NCBI GenBank assembly: GCA_017416855.1
Contig: JAFQAZ010000021.1
Coordinates: forward strand, 62,001-126,000
Length of the DNA stretch: 64,000 nt
Direction: 5' to 3'
Source: Clostridia bacterium
GTDB lineage: Bacteria > Bacillota > Clostridia > UBA1381 > UBA9506
The notes below the pieces were generated by a model that did not search any database, was not told the origin of the DNA, and was given only the letters and a program-made list of their open reading frames with translations. Both the position numbers and the translations under genes were made by a program. Position 1 is the stretch's first letter. Every line of letters begins with the position of its first letter. Shown piece by piece: positions 44,722 to 53,723 of this stretch.

Positions 44722-45720
44722 ATGAATCCTATAATTCTTTCTGCCGCATGTTCCATCATAATCTGTTTAATAATAACCCCGTTGTTAATTCCATTTTTAA
44801 AACGGTTAAAATTTGGTCAGAGCATTCGCGAAGAAGGCCCCAGCTGGCACCAGAAAAAAAGCGGGACTCCCACGATGGGTGGCATCAGTTTTATTATCGC
44901 ATCTGTTGTCGCTACTTTGATTGCTATGTCCTTTACCCATAGAGTCCGTTACGATTTACTCATCCCCATGCTCACCGCTGTCGCTTATGGTGTGGTAGGG
45001 TTTATCGACGACTTTATTAAAGTGGTCAAAAAACAAAACTTAGGATTATCTGCCAAGCAGAAATTTCTGGCTCAGCTCCTGGTAGCTATCCTCAGCACCA
45101 TTGCTATGGTTTATTTAGGCTTTATTGATAACACCCTGATTATTCCCTTTATAGCAAAGCCTATCGACATTGGTTTCTTTATGATTCCGTTGACCATTCT
45201 GGTCCAGCTTTCTGTTGTGAACAGCGTAAATTTAACTGACGGCTTAGACGGTCTGGCTACCAGCATAACCTTGATTGTCAGCCTATTTTTCCTGCTTTGT
45301 GCTATTCTGATGAATTCCGTCATTAGCTTGTTTATCGCAGCTATCGCCGGCGGATGTTTAGCCTTTTTGTTTTTCAACGCTCATCCGGCCAAAGTGTTTA
45401 TGGGCGATACCGGTTCTCTGTTCTTAGGTGGCGCCATTGCCGTAACAGCCACAATGCTTAAAATGCCCATCATTTTAATCATTGTCGGCGGTGTATATTT
45501 AATGGAAACGTTGTCAGTTATTCTGCAGGTTGCAAGCTTTAAACTGACAGGTAAACGAATTTTCAAAATGAGTCCCATTCACCACCATTTCGAAATGTGT
45601 GGTTTAAATGAGGTGAAAATTGTTCTGCTATTCAGTACAGCAACTCTATTGTTATGCATTTTGGGATATGTTGCAGTTAAACCGTTTTTAACAAGCATTC
45701 TCCCATATATTGCCTGCTAA
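44722..45720 (+). CDS. mraY: Phospho-MurNAc-pentapeptide transferase
   Basis: 332 residues, about ten membrane helices. It transfers phospho-MurNAc-pentapeptide to undecaprenyl phosphate, giving lipid I. Active-site blocks: GPSWHQKKSGTPTMGGISFI, the aspartate pair GFIDDFIKVVKK, NLTDGLDGLATSI, HPAKVFMGDTGSL, and SPIHHHFEMCGLNE near the end. AAGGAG lies before the ATG. In most dcw clusters murD follows; here the next gene is ftsW. Confidence 0.97.
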   Translation: MNPIILSAACSIIICLIITPLLIPFLKRLKFGQSIREEGPSWHQKKSGTPTMGGISFIIASVVATLIAMSFTHRVRYDLLIPMLTAVAYGVVGFIDDFIKVVKKQNLGLSAKQKFLAQLLVAILSTIAMVYLGFIDNTLIIPFIAKPIDIGFFMIPLTILVQLSVVNSVNLTDGLDGLATSITLIVSLFFLLCAILMNSVISLFIAAIAGGCLAFLFFNAHPAKVFMGDTGSLFLGGAIAVTATMLKMPIILIIVGGVYLMETLSVILQVASFKLTGKRIFKMSPIHHHFEMCGLNEVKIVLLFSTATLLLCILGYVAVKPFLTSILPYIAC

Positions 45721-45762
45721 CAAAGGATTTTAATCACATTGAAAATAGGAGGATGAGGCACG

Positions 45763-46911
45763 GTGAAGAAACAGCCTGTTCAAACTAAAACCGCAAAAAA
45801 ATCAATTAATAAAACAGTTTTAACCAAAACCGGTGTTGATTTTGGTTTTCTTTTTACGGTTATCACCCTGTTGGCTGTAGGTCTTTTAATGGTCTTCTCC
45901 GCCAGTTATCCCTATGCATATTACTATTTCGGCGATGGTTTATATTTCATCAAGCGTCAGGTGATCTGGGCTGGCTTAGGTGCCATCGCTATGGCTTTTA
46001 CTGCAAATTTTGACTACCGGAAATATAAGAATTTGGCATTCCCCATCTTGGTCATCAGTTTTGTGCTGTTGCTGGCCGTTCTGGTCGTTGGTATCAATTT
46101 AAATGGCGCAAAGCGTTGGCTAGGTGTTGGTGGTTTAACTTTCCAGCCCTCTGAGGTAGCCAAAATTGCATTAATTATCTATTTCGCTGCCGGGCTATCA
46201 GAAATCAAGGAAAAAATTACTTCCTTTAAATATCTGTTCCGTTACTTATTTGTTCTTGTCATTTTTATGGGTTTACTCTTACTGGAACCCCATTTTTCCA
46301 TTTGCATCATTATCGGTTTAACATTGGTTGTGGTTTTATTGGTTGCTGGCGCAAGAATCAGACATTTTATGCTTCTTGCACTCCCTGTACTGGCTGCCGG
46401 TGTATGCATCATTGCCACAGAGCCCTACCGATTAAAGCGTTGGACTACTTTTTTAGACCCATTTTCTGATGCATTAGGTGCCGGGTGGCAGGTAATTCAG
46501 TCTCTTTACGCCATCGGCTCCGGTGGTTTATTTGGTGTTGGCTTTGGTAATTCCAGACAAAAGTTTTTATATGTATCCGAACCGCAGAATGACTTTATTT
46601 TCGCTATTGTTTGCGAGGAACTGGGTTGGATTGGCGCCATTGCCATTTTAATCCTCTTTGGCACACTTTTGTGGCGTGGCATGAAAATCGCCATCAATGC
46701 GCCGGATACCTTTGGCAGTTTGTTAGTTACAGGCATCACAGCGTTAGTAGGTGTTCAGGTGGTGTTAAACATTGCTGTTGTAACCTCCTCCATTCCTACC
46801 ACCGGCATTCCACTCCCTTTCTTCTCCGCCGGCGGTTCATCTCTGCTGTTTTTAATGGCCTCTATGGGAATCATTTTAAATGTTTCCAAATATAACAAGA
46901 AAAATATTTAA
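45763..46911 (+). CDS. Lipid II polymerase FtsW/SpoVE
   Basis: 382 residues, SEDS family, about ten membrane helices. It polymerises lipid II glycan together with the class B PBP encoded upstream. Blocks: INLNGAKRWLGVGGLTFQPSEVAKIALI (with the catalytic aspartate expected later), YAIGSGGLFGVGFGNSRQKFLYVSEPQNDFIFAIVCEELG, and GIPLPFFSAGGSSLLFLMASMGIILNVSK. A basic cytoplasmic N-terminus (~25 residues) precedes helix 1. The start is GTG with AGGAGG ten bases upstream. It could be the division enzyme, the spore cortex enzyme, or both. Confidence 0.93.
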   Translation: MKKQPVQTKTAKKSINKTVLTKTGVDFGFLFTVITLLAVGLLMVFSASYPYAYYYFGDGLYFIKRQVIWAGLGAIAMAFTANFDYRKYKNLAFPILVISFVLLLAVLVVGINLNGAKRWLGVGGLTFQPSEVAKIALIIYFAAGLSEIKEKITSFKYLFRYLFVLVIFMGLLLLEPHFSICIIIGLTLVVVLLVAGARIRHFMLLALPVLAAGVCIIATEPYRLKRWTTFLDPFSDALGAGWQVIQSLYAIGSGGLFGVGFGNSRQKFLYVSEPQNDFIFAIVCEELGWIGAIAILILFGTLLWRGMKIAINAPDTFGSLLVTGITALVGVQVVLNIAVVTSSIPTTGIPLPFFSAGGSSLLFLMASMGIILNVSKYNKKNI

Positions 46912-46931
46912 CCTGTAAAGGATTTGATTAT

Positions 46932-48023
46932 ATGAAGGTTATTATTTCCGGCGGCGGCACAGCTGGCCACATTAACCCCGGCCTGGCCATTGCCAGTTAT
47001 TTCGCTTCTGAATATGATGCAGAGATTTTGTTCATCGGCACAGAAAAAGGAATGGAAAACCGATTAATCCCTAACGCCGGTTGGAATATTCGTCATATAG
47101 AAGTGTCCGGTTTAATCCGCAAGCTTACTATAAAAAACCTTACCGTTATCAAACAATTTGTCACGGCTATTTCCAAAGCAAAAAAAATTATCCGCGAATT
47201 TCAGCCGGATATTGTTATTGGTACCGGCGGTTACGTTTGTGCACCGGTTCTTTTCGCCGCGCATAGTTTAAAAATCCCTACACTGATTCACGAGCAGAAT
47301 GTAATTCCCGGCGTAACCATTAAGCTGGCCGCCAGAATTGCTGATTCCATTTGCATCAGTTTTTCAGATACGACAAAATATTTAAAACCGGCTTATGCCG
47401 ATAAATGTGTCCTCACCGGCAATCCCATCCGCAGCGAAATGCTCAACGGTGATTATTCCGATGCCCGCAGTCAGCTTAATCTGGATGACCGTCCTTTCGT
47501 GGTAGCCTTTGGTGGCAGTTTAGGTGCCGCCCGGTTAAACGAAGCCGTTATCCAGTTTTTGAATACGGAAAATATGGAGAACTTTCAGTTTATGCTGGGT
47601 ACCGGCCAGCGTTATTACGATGAAGTAAAAAGCAGAATCACAACAGAAAGCTCCTCGGTTGAAATAAAACCCTATATCAATCAGATGGATTTGATTATGA
47701 CAGCCGCTGATCTGGTTATCGGTCGTTCAGGAGCCTTAACCATCAGTGAGCTATGTGCTTTGGGGAAACCTTCCATTTTAATTCCCTCCCCGAATGTAGC
47801 ACACGACCATCAGACGGTTAATGCAAGAAGTATGGAAAATGCCGGTTGCTCCGTGATGCTTGCGGATAGCGAACTATCAGGTAAAAACTTGTATAATGCT
47901 ATTAACGAAATCATCAGTAATCCGGATAAAATGGCAGTTATGGCTGCCAAAGCAAAAGAAATTGCCATTACGGACGGCGCATCCCGAATCGGGAAAGCCG
48001 CTCTTGCCATCATTAAAAAATAA
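46932..48023 (+). CDS. murG: Undecaprenyl-PP-MurNAc-pentapeptide N-acetylglucosaminyltransferase
   Basis: 363 residues. It converts lipid I to lipid II at the inner face of the membrane. Two Rossmann domains: the N-terminal loop SGGGTAGHINPGLAIA, the second glycine loop GTGGYVCAPV, HEQNVIPG, LTGNPIRSEM, AFGGSLGAARLNEAV, and the UDP-GlcNAc site RSGALTISELCALGKPSILIPSPNVAHDHQTVNA. It starts 20 bases after ftsW with AAAGGA upstream. Confidence 0.97.
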   Translation: MKVIISGGGTAGHINPGLAIASYFASEYDAEILFIGTEKGMENRLIPNAGWNIRHIEVSGLIRKLTIKNLTVIKQFVTAISKAKKIIREFQPDIVIGTGGYVCAPVLFAAHSLKIPTLIHEQNVIPGVTIKLAARIADSICISFSDTTKYLKPAYADKCVLTGNPIRSEMLNGDYSDARSQLNLDDRPFVVAFGGSLGAARLNEAVIQFLNTENMENFQFMLGTGQRYYDEVKSRITTESSSVEIKPYINQMDLIMTAADLVIGRSGALTISELCALGKPSILIPSPNVAHDHQTVNARSMENAGCSVMLADSELSGKNLYNAINEIISNPDKMAVMAAKAKEIAITDGASRIGKAALAIIKK

Positions 48024-48061
48024 GTTCTTAGAAGTAGCAACAAACCAAAGCATGCATACTA

Positions 48062-48129
48062 TGATATTGTAATCGTGTTCGAAAAAGCAGAGGCGTAAAG
48101 TGATTCATTTGGTCTCGCTTACAATATCA
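48062..48129 (+). promoter_or_regulatory. Inverted repeat in the murA2 leader reaching the ribosome site
   Basis: TGATATTGTAA (48062-48072) and its exact complement (48119-48129) enclose 46 bases. The right arm runs into the Shine-Dalgarno AGGAGG (48129-48134) of murA2. The intervening bases can form a smaller hairpin around 48097-48110. It is suggestive of translational control. Confidence 0.45.
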
Positions 48130-48142
48130 GGAGGTGTATGCT

Positions 48143-49396
48143 ATGAGCAAGTTGATTATCCGGGGCGGTAGGCCCATCAAAGGAAAACTTGCCGTTCACG
48201 GTGCTAAAAATGCCGTACTGCCCATATTGGCAGCTTCTATTTTGTGCGATGACGGCGTTAGCGTCATCCATAACTGCCCCAACCTCAGAGATGTTACCAT
48301 TACCATAGAAATCCTGCGTTATCTTGGCGCTCGGGTAACCAGAGCCGGTGATACCATCACCATCGATGCCCGCAGACGGATAGAAGGACACATTCCACCC
48401 TATCTTATGCAGCAGCTACGCTCCTCCATCGTTTTTATGGGTGCTATTGCAGCCAGAAGCCGCAAAGCCAAAATTTCGATGCCGGGCGGATGCGAATTAG
48501 GTCCCCGACCTATTGACTTACATATAAAAGCACTGCGGGATTTAGGATGTGACATCAAAGAAAAAAGAGATTACCTATATGTAAACAGCCGCCATTTAAA
48601 AAGCACCACACTTACCCTTACTTTTCCCAGTGTAGGTGCAACGGAAAACATTATGCTGGCGGCCTGTCTCGCTGAAGGCATTACCATTGCCAAAAATGTT
48701 GCACAGGAGCCCGAAATTATTGACCTGGCCAACTTTTTGAATGCAATGGGCGCCAACATTCGTGGTGCAGGTACCAACTGTATTGAAATTGAAGGCGTAA
48801 AACATCTCCACGCTGCCGATTATACCATTATGCCGGACCGCATTGCCGCTATAACCTATTTATGCTGTGCCGCAGCCACAAAAGGCAGCATCGAACTGAC
48901 TCACATCGTGCCGGAACATTTAGAAACTGCTCTTTCACTTCTGGCTCAGTGTGGTTGTCGCGTTGAAGTCCGGAATAACACTGTTTTGCTGGAAGCCCCC
49001 GAAACATTAAGTGCACCACCGGAAATTGTCACGGCACCCTACCCCGGTTTCCCTACAGATGCACAGTCGCTGTTCTTAGCCTTACTCACCTTAGCCGAAG
49101 GCACTTCCACAATCCGGGAAACCATTTTCGAAAGCCGGTTCCGACCGGCGGCAGAGCTTGCAAAAATGGGTGCATCAATTGCCCTTTGTCAGAATTGTGC
49201 CACCGTTACGGGAGTTGCTGGCTTACAGGGTGCTCCCGTTGCCGCCACCGACTTAAGAGGCGGAGCCGCTTTGGTTATTGCCGCTTTAGCAGCCGAAGGT
49301 ACGACTGAAATTGAAAACATCTGCTATATTGATCGTGGCTACGACCGTTTAGCAGAGAATTTAAGCCTTTTGGGCGCTGATATAAAACGAATATAG
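48143..49396 (+). CDS. murA: UDP-N-acetylglucosamine 1-carboxyvinyltransferase (copy 2)
   Basis: 417 residues from ATG 48143 (AGGAGG eight bases upstream; a GTG three codons earlier is unlikely). It is the same reaction as the copy at 14105. The fosfomycin-target cysteine is present (SMPGGCELGPRPIDLHIKAL, near residue 116), and MPDRIAAIT and DRGYDRLAENL are conserved. It belongs to the dcw cluster, between murG and ftsQ, a placement common in Clostridia. It differs clearly from copy 1 (for instance GCELGPRPID against GCAIGARPVD), so the two are old paralogues rather than a recent duplication. Confidence 0.95.
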   Translation: MSKLIIRGGRPIKGKLAVHGAKNAVLPILAASILCDDGVSVIHNCPNLRDVTITIEILRYLGARVTRAGDTITIDARRRIEGHIPPYLMQQLRSSIVFMGAIAARSRKAKISMPGGCELGPRPIDLHIKALRDLGCDIKEKRDYLYVNSRHLKSTTLTLTFPSVGATENIMLAACLAEGITIAKNVAQEPEIIDLANFLNAMGANIRGAGTNCIEIEGVKHLHAADYTIMPDRIAAITYLCCAAATKGSIELTHIVPEHLETALSLLAQCGCRVEVRNNTVLLEAPETLSAPPEIVTAPYPGFPTDAQSLFLALLTLAEGTSTIRETIFESRFRPAAELAKMGASIALCQNCATVTGVAGLQGAPVAATDLRGGAALVIAALAAEGTTEIENICYIDRGYDRLAENLSLLGADIKRI

Positions 49397-49412
49397 AAAG
49401 GTCTTGTTACCA

Positions 49413-50318
49413 ATGACAAAACCAATGTCAGCCAAACAGAAAAGAAGAAAGAGACAGTTGAAACGCAGAAGGCGTGTTCTGCTTGTGTTGTTGATCGCTC
49501 TTATCATCATCAGCATTTGCTTGTTCACGCCTTTCTTTAACATTCAGAACACGGTTGTAACCGGCAACGAAAATATCTCTTCAGAGCAGATTATAGAAGT
49601 TGCTTCTGTTCCCCATCAGCATAACATTTTCAGGTTGAACAAAAAATCAGTTAAAAAAGCTGTTCTTACCATTCCGGAAATAGAAGAGGTAAAAATCAAA
49701 CGGAAGTTACCTTCAACTGTCGAAATCATCGTCACCGAAACAAAACCGTTTATGTACTTCCCCTTTGAAACCGGTTATGCCGTTACCAACGAGGCAGGCC
49801 GTGTATTGGCTTTAACAGATTCCAGTGAAAACCTGGATTTACTATATATAACAGGTTTGGAAATAAAAAATGCAGAAATTTGCAAAAAAATATCTGTACA
49901 AGACACCATAACATTTGATATAATATTATCTGTTATGGAAAAATTTCATAATGTAGGCTTGCATCCAGATATAAAATCCTGCCATTTTGATAACATTGCT
50001 GATTTTCATATTTATCTGAAAGACGGCACAAAAGTTATTTTTGGTAAAACCGATGATATGGATTACAAAATTTCCGTTTTACTGAACATTCTGCCAAAAA
50101 CAAATCGCGAAGAAGGCGCCTATATTGATTTAACAACGCCTTCCCGTGCTATCAGCGGCATGATGGAACCCTCGCCTACACCTTCCCCTTCTCCGGAACC
50201 TTTAGAGGAAACCGGAGCTTCGCCGGAGCCAAAGGAAGAAGCAGAAGCCACATCACAACCGGCAAAGGCAGAAACACAACAGACAACAGCAGCCTCTTCA
50301 CATCAACAGGCTGTATAA
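49413..50318 (+). CDS. ftsQ: Cell division protein FtsQ/DivIB-like
   Basis: About 301 residues from ATG 49413. A very basic cytoplasmic start (KQKRRKRQLKRRRR) precedes one helix (VLLVLLIALIIISICLF). The POTRA domain follows (FNIQNTVVTGNENISSEQIIEVA...LNKKSVKKAVLTIPEIEEVKIKRKLPSTVEIIVTE), then the beta domain. The last ~50 residues are a Pro/Glu/Ala/Ser/Gln-rich tail (SPTPSPSPEP and repeats) of probably disordered extracellular sequence. It acts with FtsL in the septal complex. Confidence 0.9.
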   Translation: MTKPMSAKQKRRKRQLKRRRRVLLVLLIALIIISICLFTPFFNIQNTVVTGNENISSEQIIEVASVPHQHNIFRLNKKSVKKAVLTIPEIEEVKIKRKLPSTVEIIVTETKPFMYFPFETGYAVTNEAGRVLALTDSSENLDLLYITGLEIKNAEICKKISVQDTITFDIILSVMEKFHNVGLHPDIKSCHFDNIADFHIYLKDGTKVIFGKTDDMDYKISVLLNILPKTNREEGAYIDLTTPSRAISGMMEPSPTPSPSPEPLEETGASPEPKEEAEATSQPAKAETQQTTAASSHQQAV

Positions 50319-50343
50319 CTTTTAAAGAAAGGATAGCACAAAA

Positions 50344-51093
50344 ATGAAAGTTAACAAAATACAAATTTTGGTAGGCCTGACCGTTTTGGTGCTGACCTTT
50401 TTGATTACCATTCAGTTTAAGAGTGTTACTGTTAACAATGCTCAGAACTCAAAACAGAATGTTCGTGTGGACGAGCTGCTTAGTGATTTAAAGAGAGAAC
50501 GTGAACGCAACGAAGATCTGGAAAAACAATTAAGTGCGCATCAGAATGATATAGCAAAATTCCGTGAAGAAGCCGCTCAGCACAGCGGCTATTCTGAAAT
50601 TCTGCTGGAGCAGTTGCGCCGTGCAGAAATGCTGGCCGGACTTGTAGATGTAAAAGGTCCCGGCATTGTCATTACATTGACCGACAATCAAAGCAAAAGT
50701 GCCAACGGTACTGCCCTGACAGCTTCAGAATCTTTGATTCACGATGAGGATATCCGTCGTGTAATTAATGAGTTATGCGCAGCCGGTGCTGAAGCAATTG
50801 CCGTTAACAACAGCCGCATCACCAGCACCAGCGCTGTTCGCTGTGTAGGTCCTTCAATTTTAGTAAACGATGAAAAAATGACTCCTCCTTATAAAATTCA
50901 GGCCATTGGCAAAGCAGATCAATTGGAAGCCGCTATGAATTTAAACGGTGGTGTGATTGATAATTTAAAGGTCTGGGGGTTCAATATTAATATTACAAAG
51001 CATGAACAACTCACCATTCCCAAATACAATGGAATCGTAAACTTTTCAAGTGCAACGGCCGCAGATAGCAAAACAGGAAACGGAGGAAACTAA
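50344..51093 (+). CDS. DUF881 family protein (YlxX/YlxW-like)
   Basis: 249 residues. One N-terminal helix (IQILVGLTVLVLTFLITIQF) precedes a coiled coil (DELLSDLKRERERNEDLEKQLSAHQNDIAKFREEA). The DUF881 domain follows (VDVKGPGIVITLTDNQ...DIRRVINELCAAGAEAIAVNNSRI...PPYKIQAIGKADQLEAAMNLNGGVIDNLK). The family sits between ftsQ and ftsZ in many Firmicutes and has no established function. Its location points to the division site. One base separates it from sbp. Confidence 0.92.
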   Translation: MKVNKIQILVGLTVLVLTFLITIQFKSVTVNNAQNSKQNVRVDELLSDLKRERERNEDLEKQLSAHQNDIAKFREEAAQHSGYSEILLEQLRRAEMLAGLVDVKGPGIVITLTDNQSKSANGTALTASESLIHDEDIRRVINELCAAGAEAIAVNNSRITSTSAVRCVGPSILVNDEKMTPPYKIQAIGKADQLEAAMNLNGGVIDNLKVWGFNINITKHEQLTIPKYNGIVNFSSATAADSKTGNGGN

Positions 51094-51094
51094 G

Positions 51095-51454
51095 ATGCTG
51101 ATAACCATTTGTGCAATTGTCGGAATCGTTGCAGGCATACTTTGTCCTTACCACATTCCCGATGCCTACTCACCCTATGTGGCCATTGTGATTCTGGCGA
51201 TTTTAGATTCGGTATTCGGCGCTGCTTCAGCTGCCACACATAAAAGCTTTGATTTAAACACATTTATCAGCGGTTTTATCAGCAATGGAATTCTTGCTGC
51301 TCTGCTGACCTATTTAGGCAAAAAAATGGATGTGGATTTATATTTAGTGGCCCTAATTATATTCGGAACACGTTTATTCTCTAATTTTTCTGTCATCAGA
51401 AGGCATTATTTAGCAGAAATTGGCACAAAATTGAAAAAAAAGTTCTGTAATTGA
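51095..51454 (+). CDS. sbp: Small basic protein Sbp (DUF1290)
   Basis: 119 residues from ATG 51095 (GGAGG upstream), about three to four membrane helices. LDSVFGAASAATHKSFDLNTFISGFISNGILAALLTYLG is the family core. It is a conserved companion of DUF881 proteins upstream of ftsZ in Bacillus and Clostridia; its role is unknown. Confidence 0.9.
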   Translation: MLITICAIVGIVAGILCPYHIPDAYSPYVAIVILAILDSVFGAASAATHKSFDLNTFISGFISNGILAALLTYLGKKMDVDLYLVALIIFGTRLFSNFSVIRRHYLAEIGTKLKKKFCN

Positions 51455-51464
51455 AAATTTATAC

Positions 51465-51494
51465 TTGTGTAATGGTACTGTAATATGTTATAAT
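51465..51494 (+). promoter_or_regulatory. Probable ftsZ promoter
   Basis: TTGTGT (51465-51470), an 18-base spacer and TATAAT (51489-51494). It would allow ftsZ expression independent of the long dcw transcript. Confidence 0.6.
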
Positions 51495-51595
51495 AGAAAA
51501 TGTAGTACAATATAATTAGATTATTGTGCTTGCAATTAATATTATGTAAACAATCGAAATGTACACATTTCGTACAAAAGAGGAGGAAATATAAG

Positions 51596-52705
51596 GTGAT
51601 TGAATTTGATAACGAAGCTATGAACAATGCTCGGGTTGAGCAGATTAAAGTTATCGGTGTCGGCGGCGGCGGTAACAACGCTGTAAACAGAATGATTGAC
51701 TTTGGTCTTAAAAATGTAGATTTTATTGCTGTCAATACCGATAAACGTGCCTTAATGATGTCTCAGGCTCCCGTTAAAATCCAGATTGGCGAAAAACTGA
51801 CCAAAGGTTTAGGCGCAGGTGCTGATCCGGAAGTTGGCCAGAAGGCTGCAGAAGAAAGCCGTGAAGAAATCGCTCAGGCTATTGCCGGCAGCGATATGGT
51901 ATTTGTTACTGCTGGTATGGGCGGCGGAACCGGTACCGGTGCAGCTCCTATGGTAGCTTCCATTGCAAAGGAAATGGGTATTTTAACAGTTGGTATTGTA
52001 ACCAAACCTTTCGCTTTTGAAGGTCGTCAGAGAATGAACCGTGCTGAAGAAGGTGTTTTAGAGCTGAAAAACGCTGTTGATGCTCTGGTTACCATCCCCA
52101 ACGACAGACTTCTGCAGGTTTCCAACCAGCATACCACATTAGTGGATGCATTTAAAATGGCTGACGATGTTCTGCGTCAGGGCGTTCAGGGTATTTCTGA
52201 CTTAATTTCCGGCAATGGCTACATAAACTTAGACTTTGCCGATGTTGTTAAGATTATGAAAAACACCGGTATTGCTCATATGGGTGTTGGCCGTGCTACC
52301 GGCGAAAAACGTGCTGAAGATGCAGTTAAGGCCGCTATTCAGAGCCCGCTGCTGGAAACTTCTATCGACGGTGCAAGAGGTATCTTGATCAACATCACCG
52401 GTGGTTCCGACTTAGGTCTGTTCGAAATCAACAGTGCTGCTGAACTGGTTACCGAAGCTGCTGATCCCAATGCAAACATCATCTTTGGTGCTACTTTGGA
52501 TGAATCCTTACAGGATGAGATCATCATCACCGTTATCGCAACCGGTTTTGAAGGTTATGCAAGAGATAAAGCTCCCGGCTTCTTCTCTGCTCCCATGTTC
52601 ACCGGTGGTTCTATGGCTGCTAAGCCCGCTGCTCCCGTTGAAGGTCCTATTTCTCCTGACAAAGCTGACATCAACGTTCCCAGCTGGATGAAAGAAAAGT
52701 TTTAA
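51596..52705 (+). CDS. ftsZ: Cell division protein FtsZ
   Basis: About 369 residues from GTG 51596 (AGGAGG nine bases upstream). The tubulin-like GTPase forms the division ring. [15 protein letters not shown], the tubulin signature [13 protein letters not shown] (about residue 105), NDRLLQ and the T7 loop NLDFADV are all intact. After the GTPase the linker is short and proline/alanine-rich. The last residues [12 protein letters not shown] correspond to the conserved peptide that binds FtsA, SepF and others. It is the last gene of the dcw cluster, with a strong terminator. Confidence 0.97.
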   Translation: MIEFDNEAMNNARVEQIKVIGVGGGGNNAVNRMIDFGLKNVDFIAVNTDKRALMMSQAPVKIQIGEKLTKGLGAGADPEVGQKAAEESREEIAQAIAGSDMVFVTAGMGGGTGTGAAPMVASIAKEMGILTVGIVTKPFAFEGRQRMNRAEEGVLELKNAVDALVTIPNDRLLQVSNQHTTLVDAFKMADDVLRQGVQGISDLISGNGYINLDFADVVKIMKNTGIAHMGVGRATGEKRAEDAVKAAIQSPLLETSIDGARGILINITGGSDLGLFEINSAAELVTEAADPNANIIFGATLDESLQDEIIITVIATGFEGYARDKAPGFFSAPMFTGGSMAAKPAAPVEGPISPDKADINVPSWMKEKF

Positions 52706-52725
52706 TTAAATCAAAATAGACAACG

Positions 52726-52756
52726 AAACGGGCTGTGATTTGATCACAGCCCGTTT
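52726..52756. terminator. Terminator after ftsZ
   Basis: A 14 bp perfect stem AAACGGGCTGTGAT with its complement (52726-52739 and 52743-52756), three-base loop. A downstream T run is short; the convergent Cys-rich gene can use it too. Confidence 0.85.
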
Positions 52757-52764
52757 TACTATGC

Positions 52765-53613
52765 TTAGTTTCCGCAGCAATTCCGTCTGATATCTGATAC
52801 AGTTTCAAAGGAACAGTCATCCTTCTCCGGTGGGAAGAATTCATCAAATGGGAATTCGATTTTTTCGAACAGGTCACAGGGACTGTCTTCGCTGGATGCA
52901 ACACATTCCTTCTGCGGAACACAGAAGTCATAAGCCGGAATGAGCAGCTGCACGCTGCGTTCAATTTTAACAATGGAAAACAGACCAATGGAAACAAACA
53001 CCCGTTTTTTCTCTCCACCCATAACCAGCGTATCTTCAAAGACATTGCAGATGCACTGGGGAATTCTCGAAAAGTCCAGCTCCTCACAACCGCAACAAAG
53101 CTTGTCGTTAATGTCAACCACCTTAGCAGACAGACACAAAGGGTCTACAACCTCTACAATCGCCTTGGGCATATTGGTTTTCTGCCAGAGCTGCTCATCG
53201 AAGCTGTCATACCGATAATTAGATTCAAACACCTTGGCTGAACCCTCAGAACCAAACAGAATAACCTTCTTATCAAAGCTAGCAAGGCCCTCTACTTTGC
53301 AGGGTTTGCCAACGCCTGTAAAGACATCCAGCGTAATTTTGAAAAAGAATTTCAGATCCACGGTGAAATAACCTCTGTTAAAGGGCACCGGCTCAACATC
53401 TGTAAACACCCAGATAATTTCAGACTTTCTGCACTTTACATTCACAGCACGGTCAATGATTTCCTGTGCTGACGATGTGAAATACACTCTGGCATCTTCA
53501 ATGCAGTCCTTATCTTTGCAGGAATCATAAATTTTATCAGTATGTATGCAAACCGCATCCTTTGGCTCCTGGCAACCGCCGGCATAGGCTCCGCCACGCA
53601 ATTTTTCATTCAT
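52765..53613 (-). CDS. Conserved clostridial cysteine-rich protein
   Basis: 282 residues with 18 cysteines and no signal peptide or membrane helix. Blocks CIHTDKIYDSCKDKDCIEDARVYF near the start, DVEPVPFNRGYFTVDLKFFFKI, and FDKKVILFGSEGSAKVF are ones I recall from a hypothetical family widespread in Clostridia. The end is RNCCGN. Function is unknown. Cysteine richness together with the spore-forming setting makes a coat or exosporium role thinkable, but no promoter motif proves it. Its start is downstream of a hairpin that isolates it from the HAD gene. Confidence 0.75.
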   Translation of the reverse strand: MNEKLRGGAYAGGCQEPKDAVCIHTDKIYDSCKDKDCIEDARVYFTSSAQEIIDRAVNVKCRKSEIIWVFTDVEPVPFNRGYFTVDLKFFFKITLDVFTGVGKPCKVEGLASFDKKVILFGSEGSAKVFESNYRYDSFDEQLWQKTNMPKAIVEVVDPLCLSAKVVDINDKLCCGCEELDFSRIPQCICNVFEDTLVMGGEKKRVFVSIGLFSIVKIERSVQLLIPAYDFCVPQKECVASSEDSPCDLFEKIEFPFDEFFPPEKDDCSFETVSDIRRNCCGN

Positions 53614-53675
53614 ACTATTTACCTCCTCTGATTTTGAGATATTACGTAGTCACTATCATCTTATGCAATGAAAAA

Positions 53676-53712
53676 AAGAAGGTTACAACAATTTATCTGT
53701 TGTAACCTTCTT
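53676..53712 (-). terminator. Terminator after the HAD phosphatase gene
   Basis: A 15 bp perfect stem (AAGAAGGTTACAACA and complement, arms 53676-53690 and 53698-53712). Read on the minus strand, it is followed by TTTTTT. Confidence 0.92.
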
Positions 53713-53723
53713 GATTTAACATC

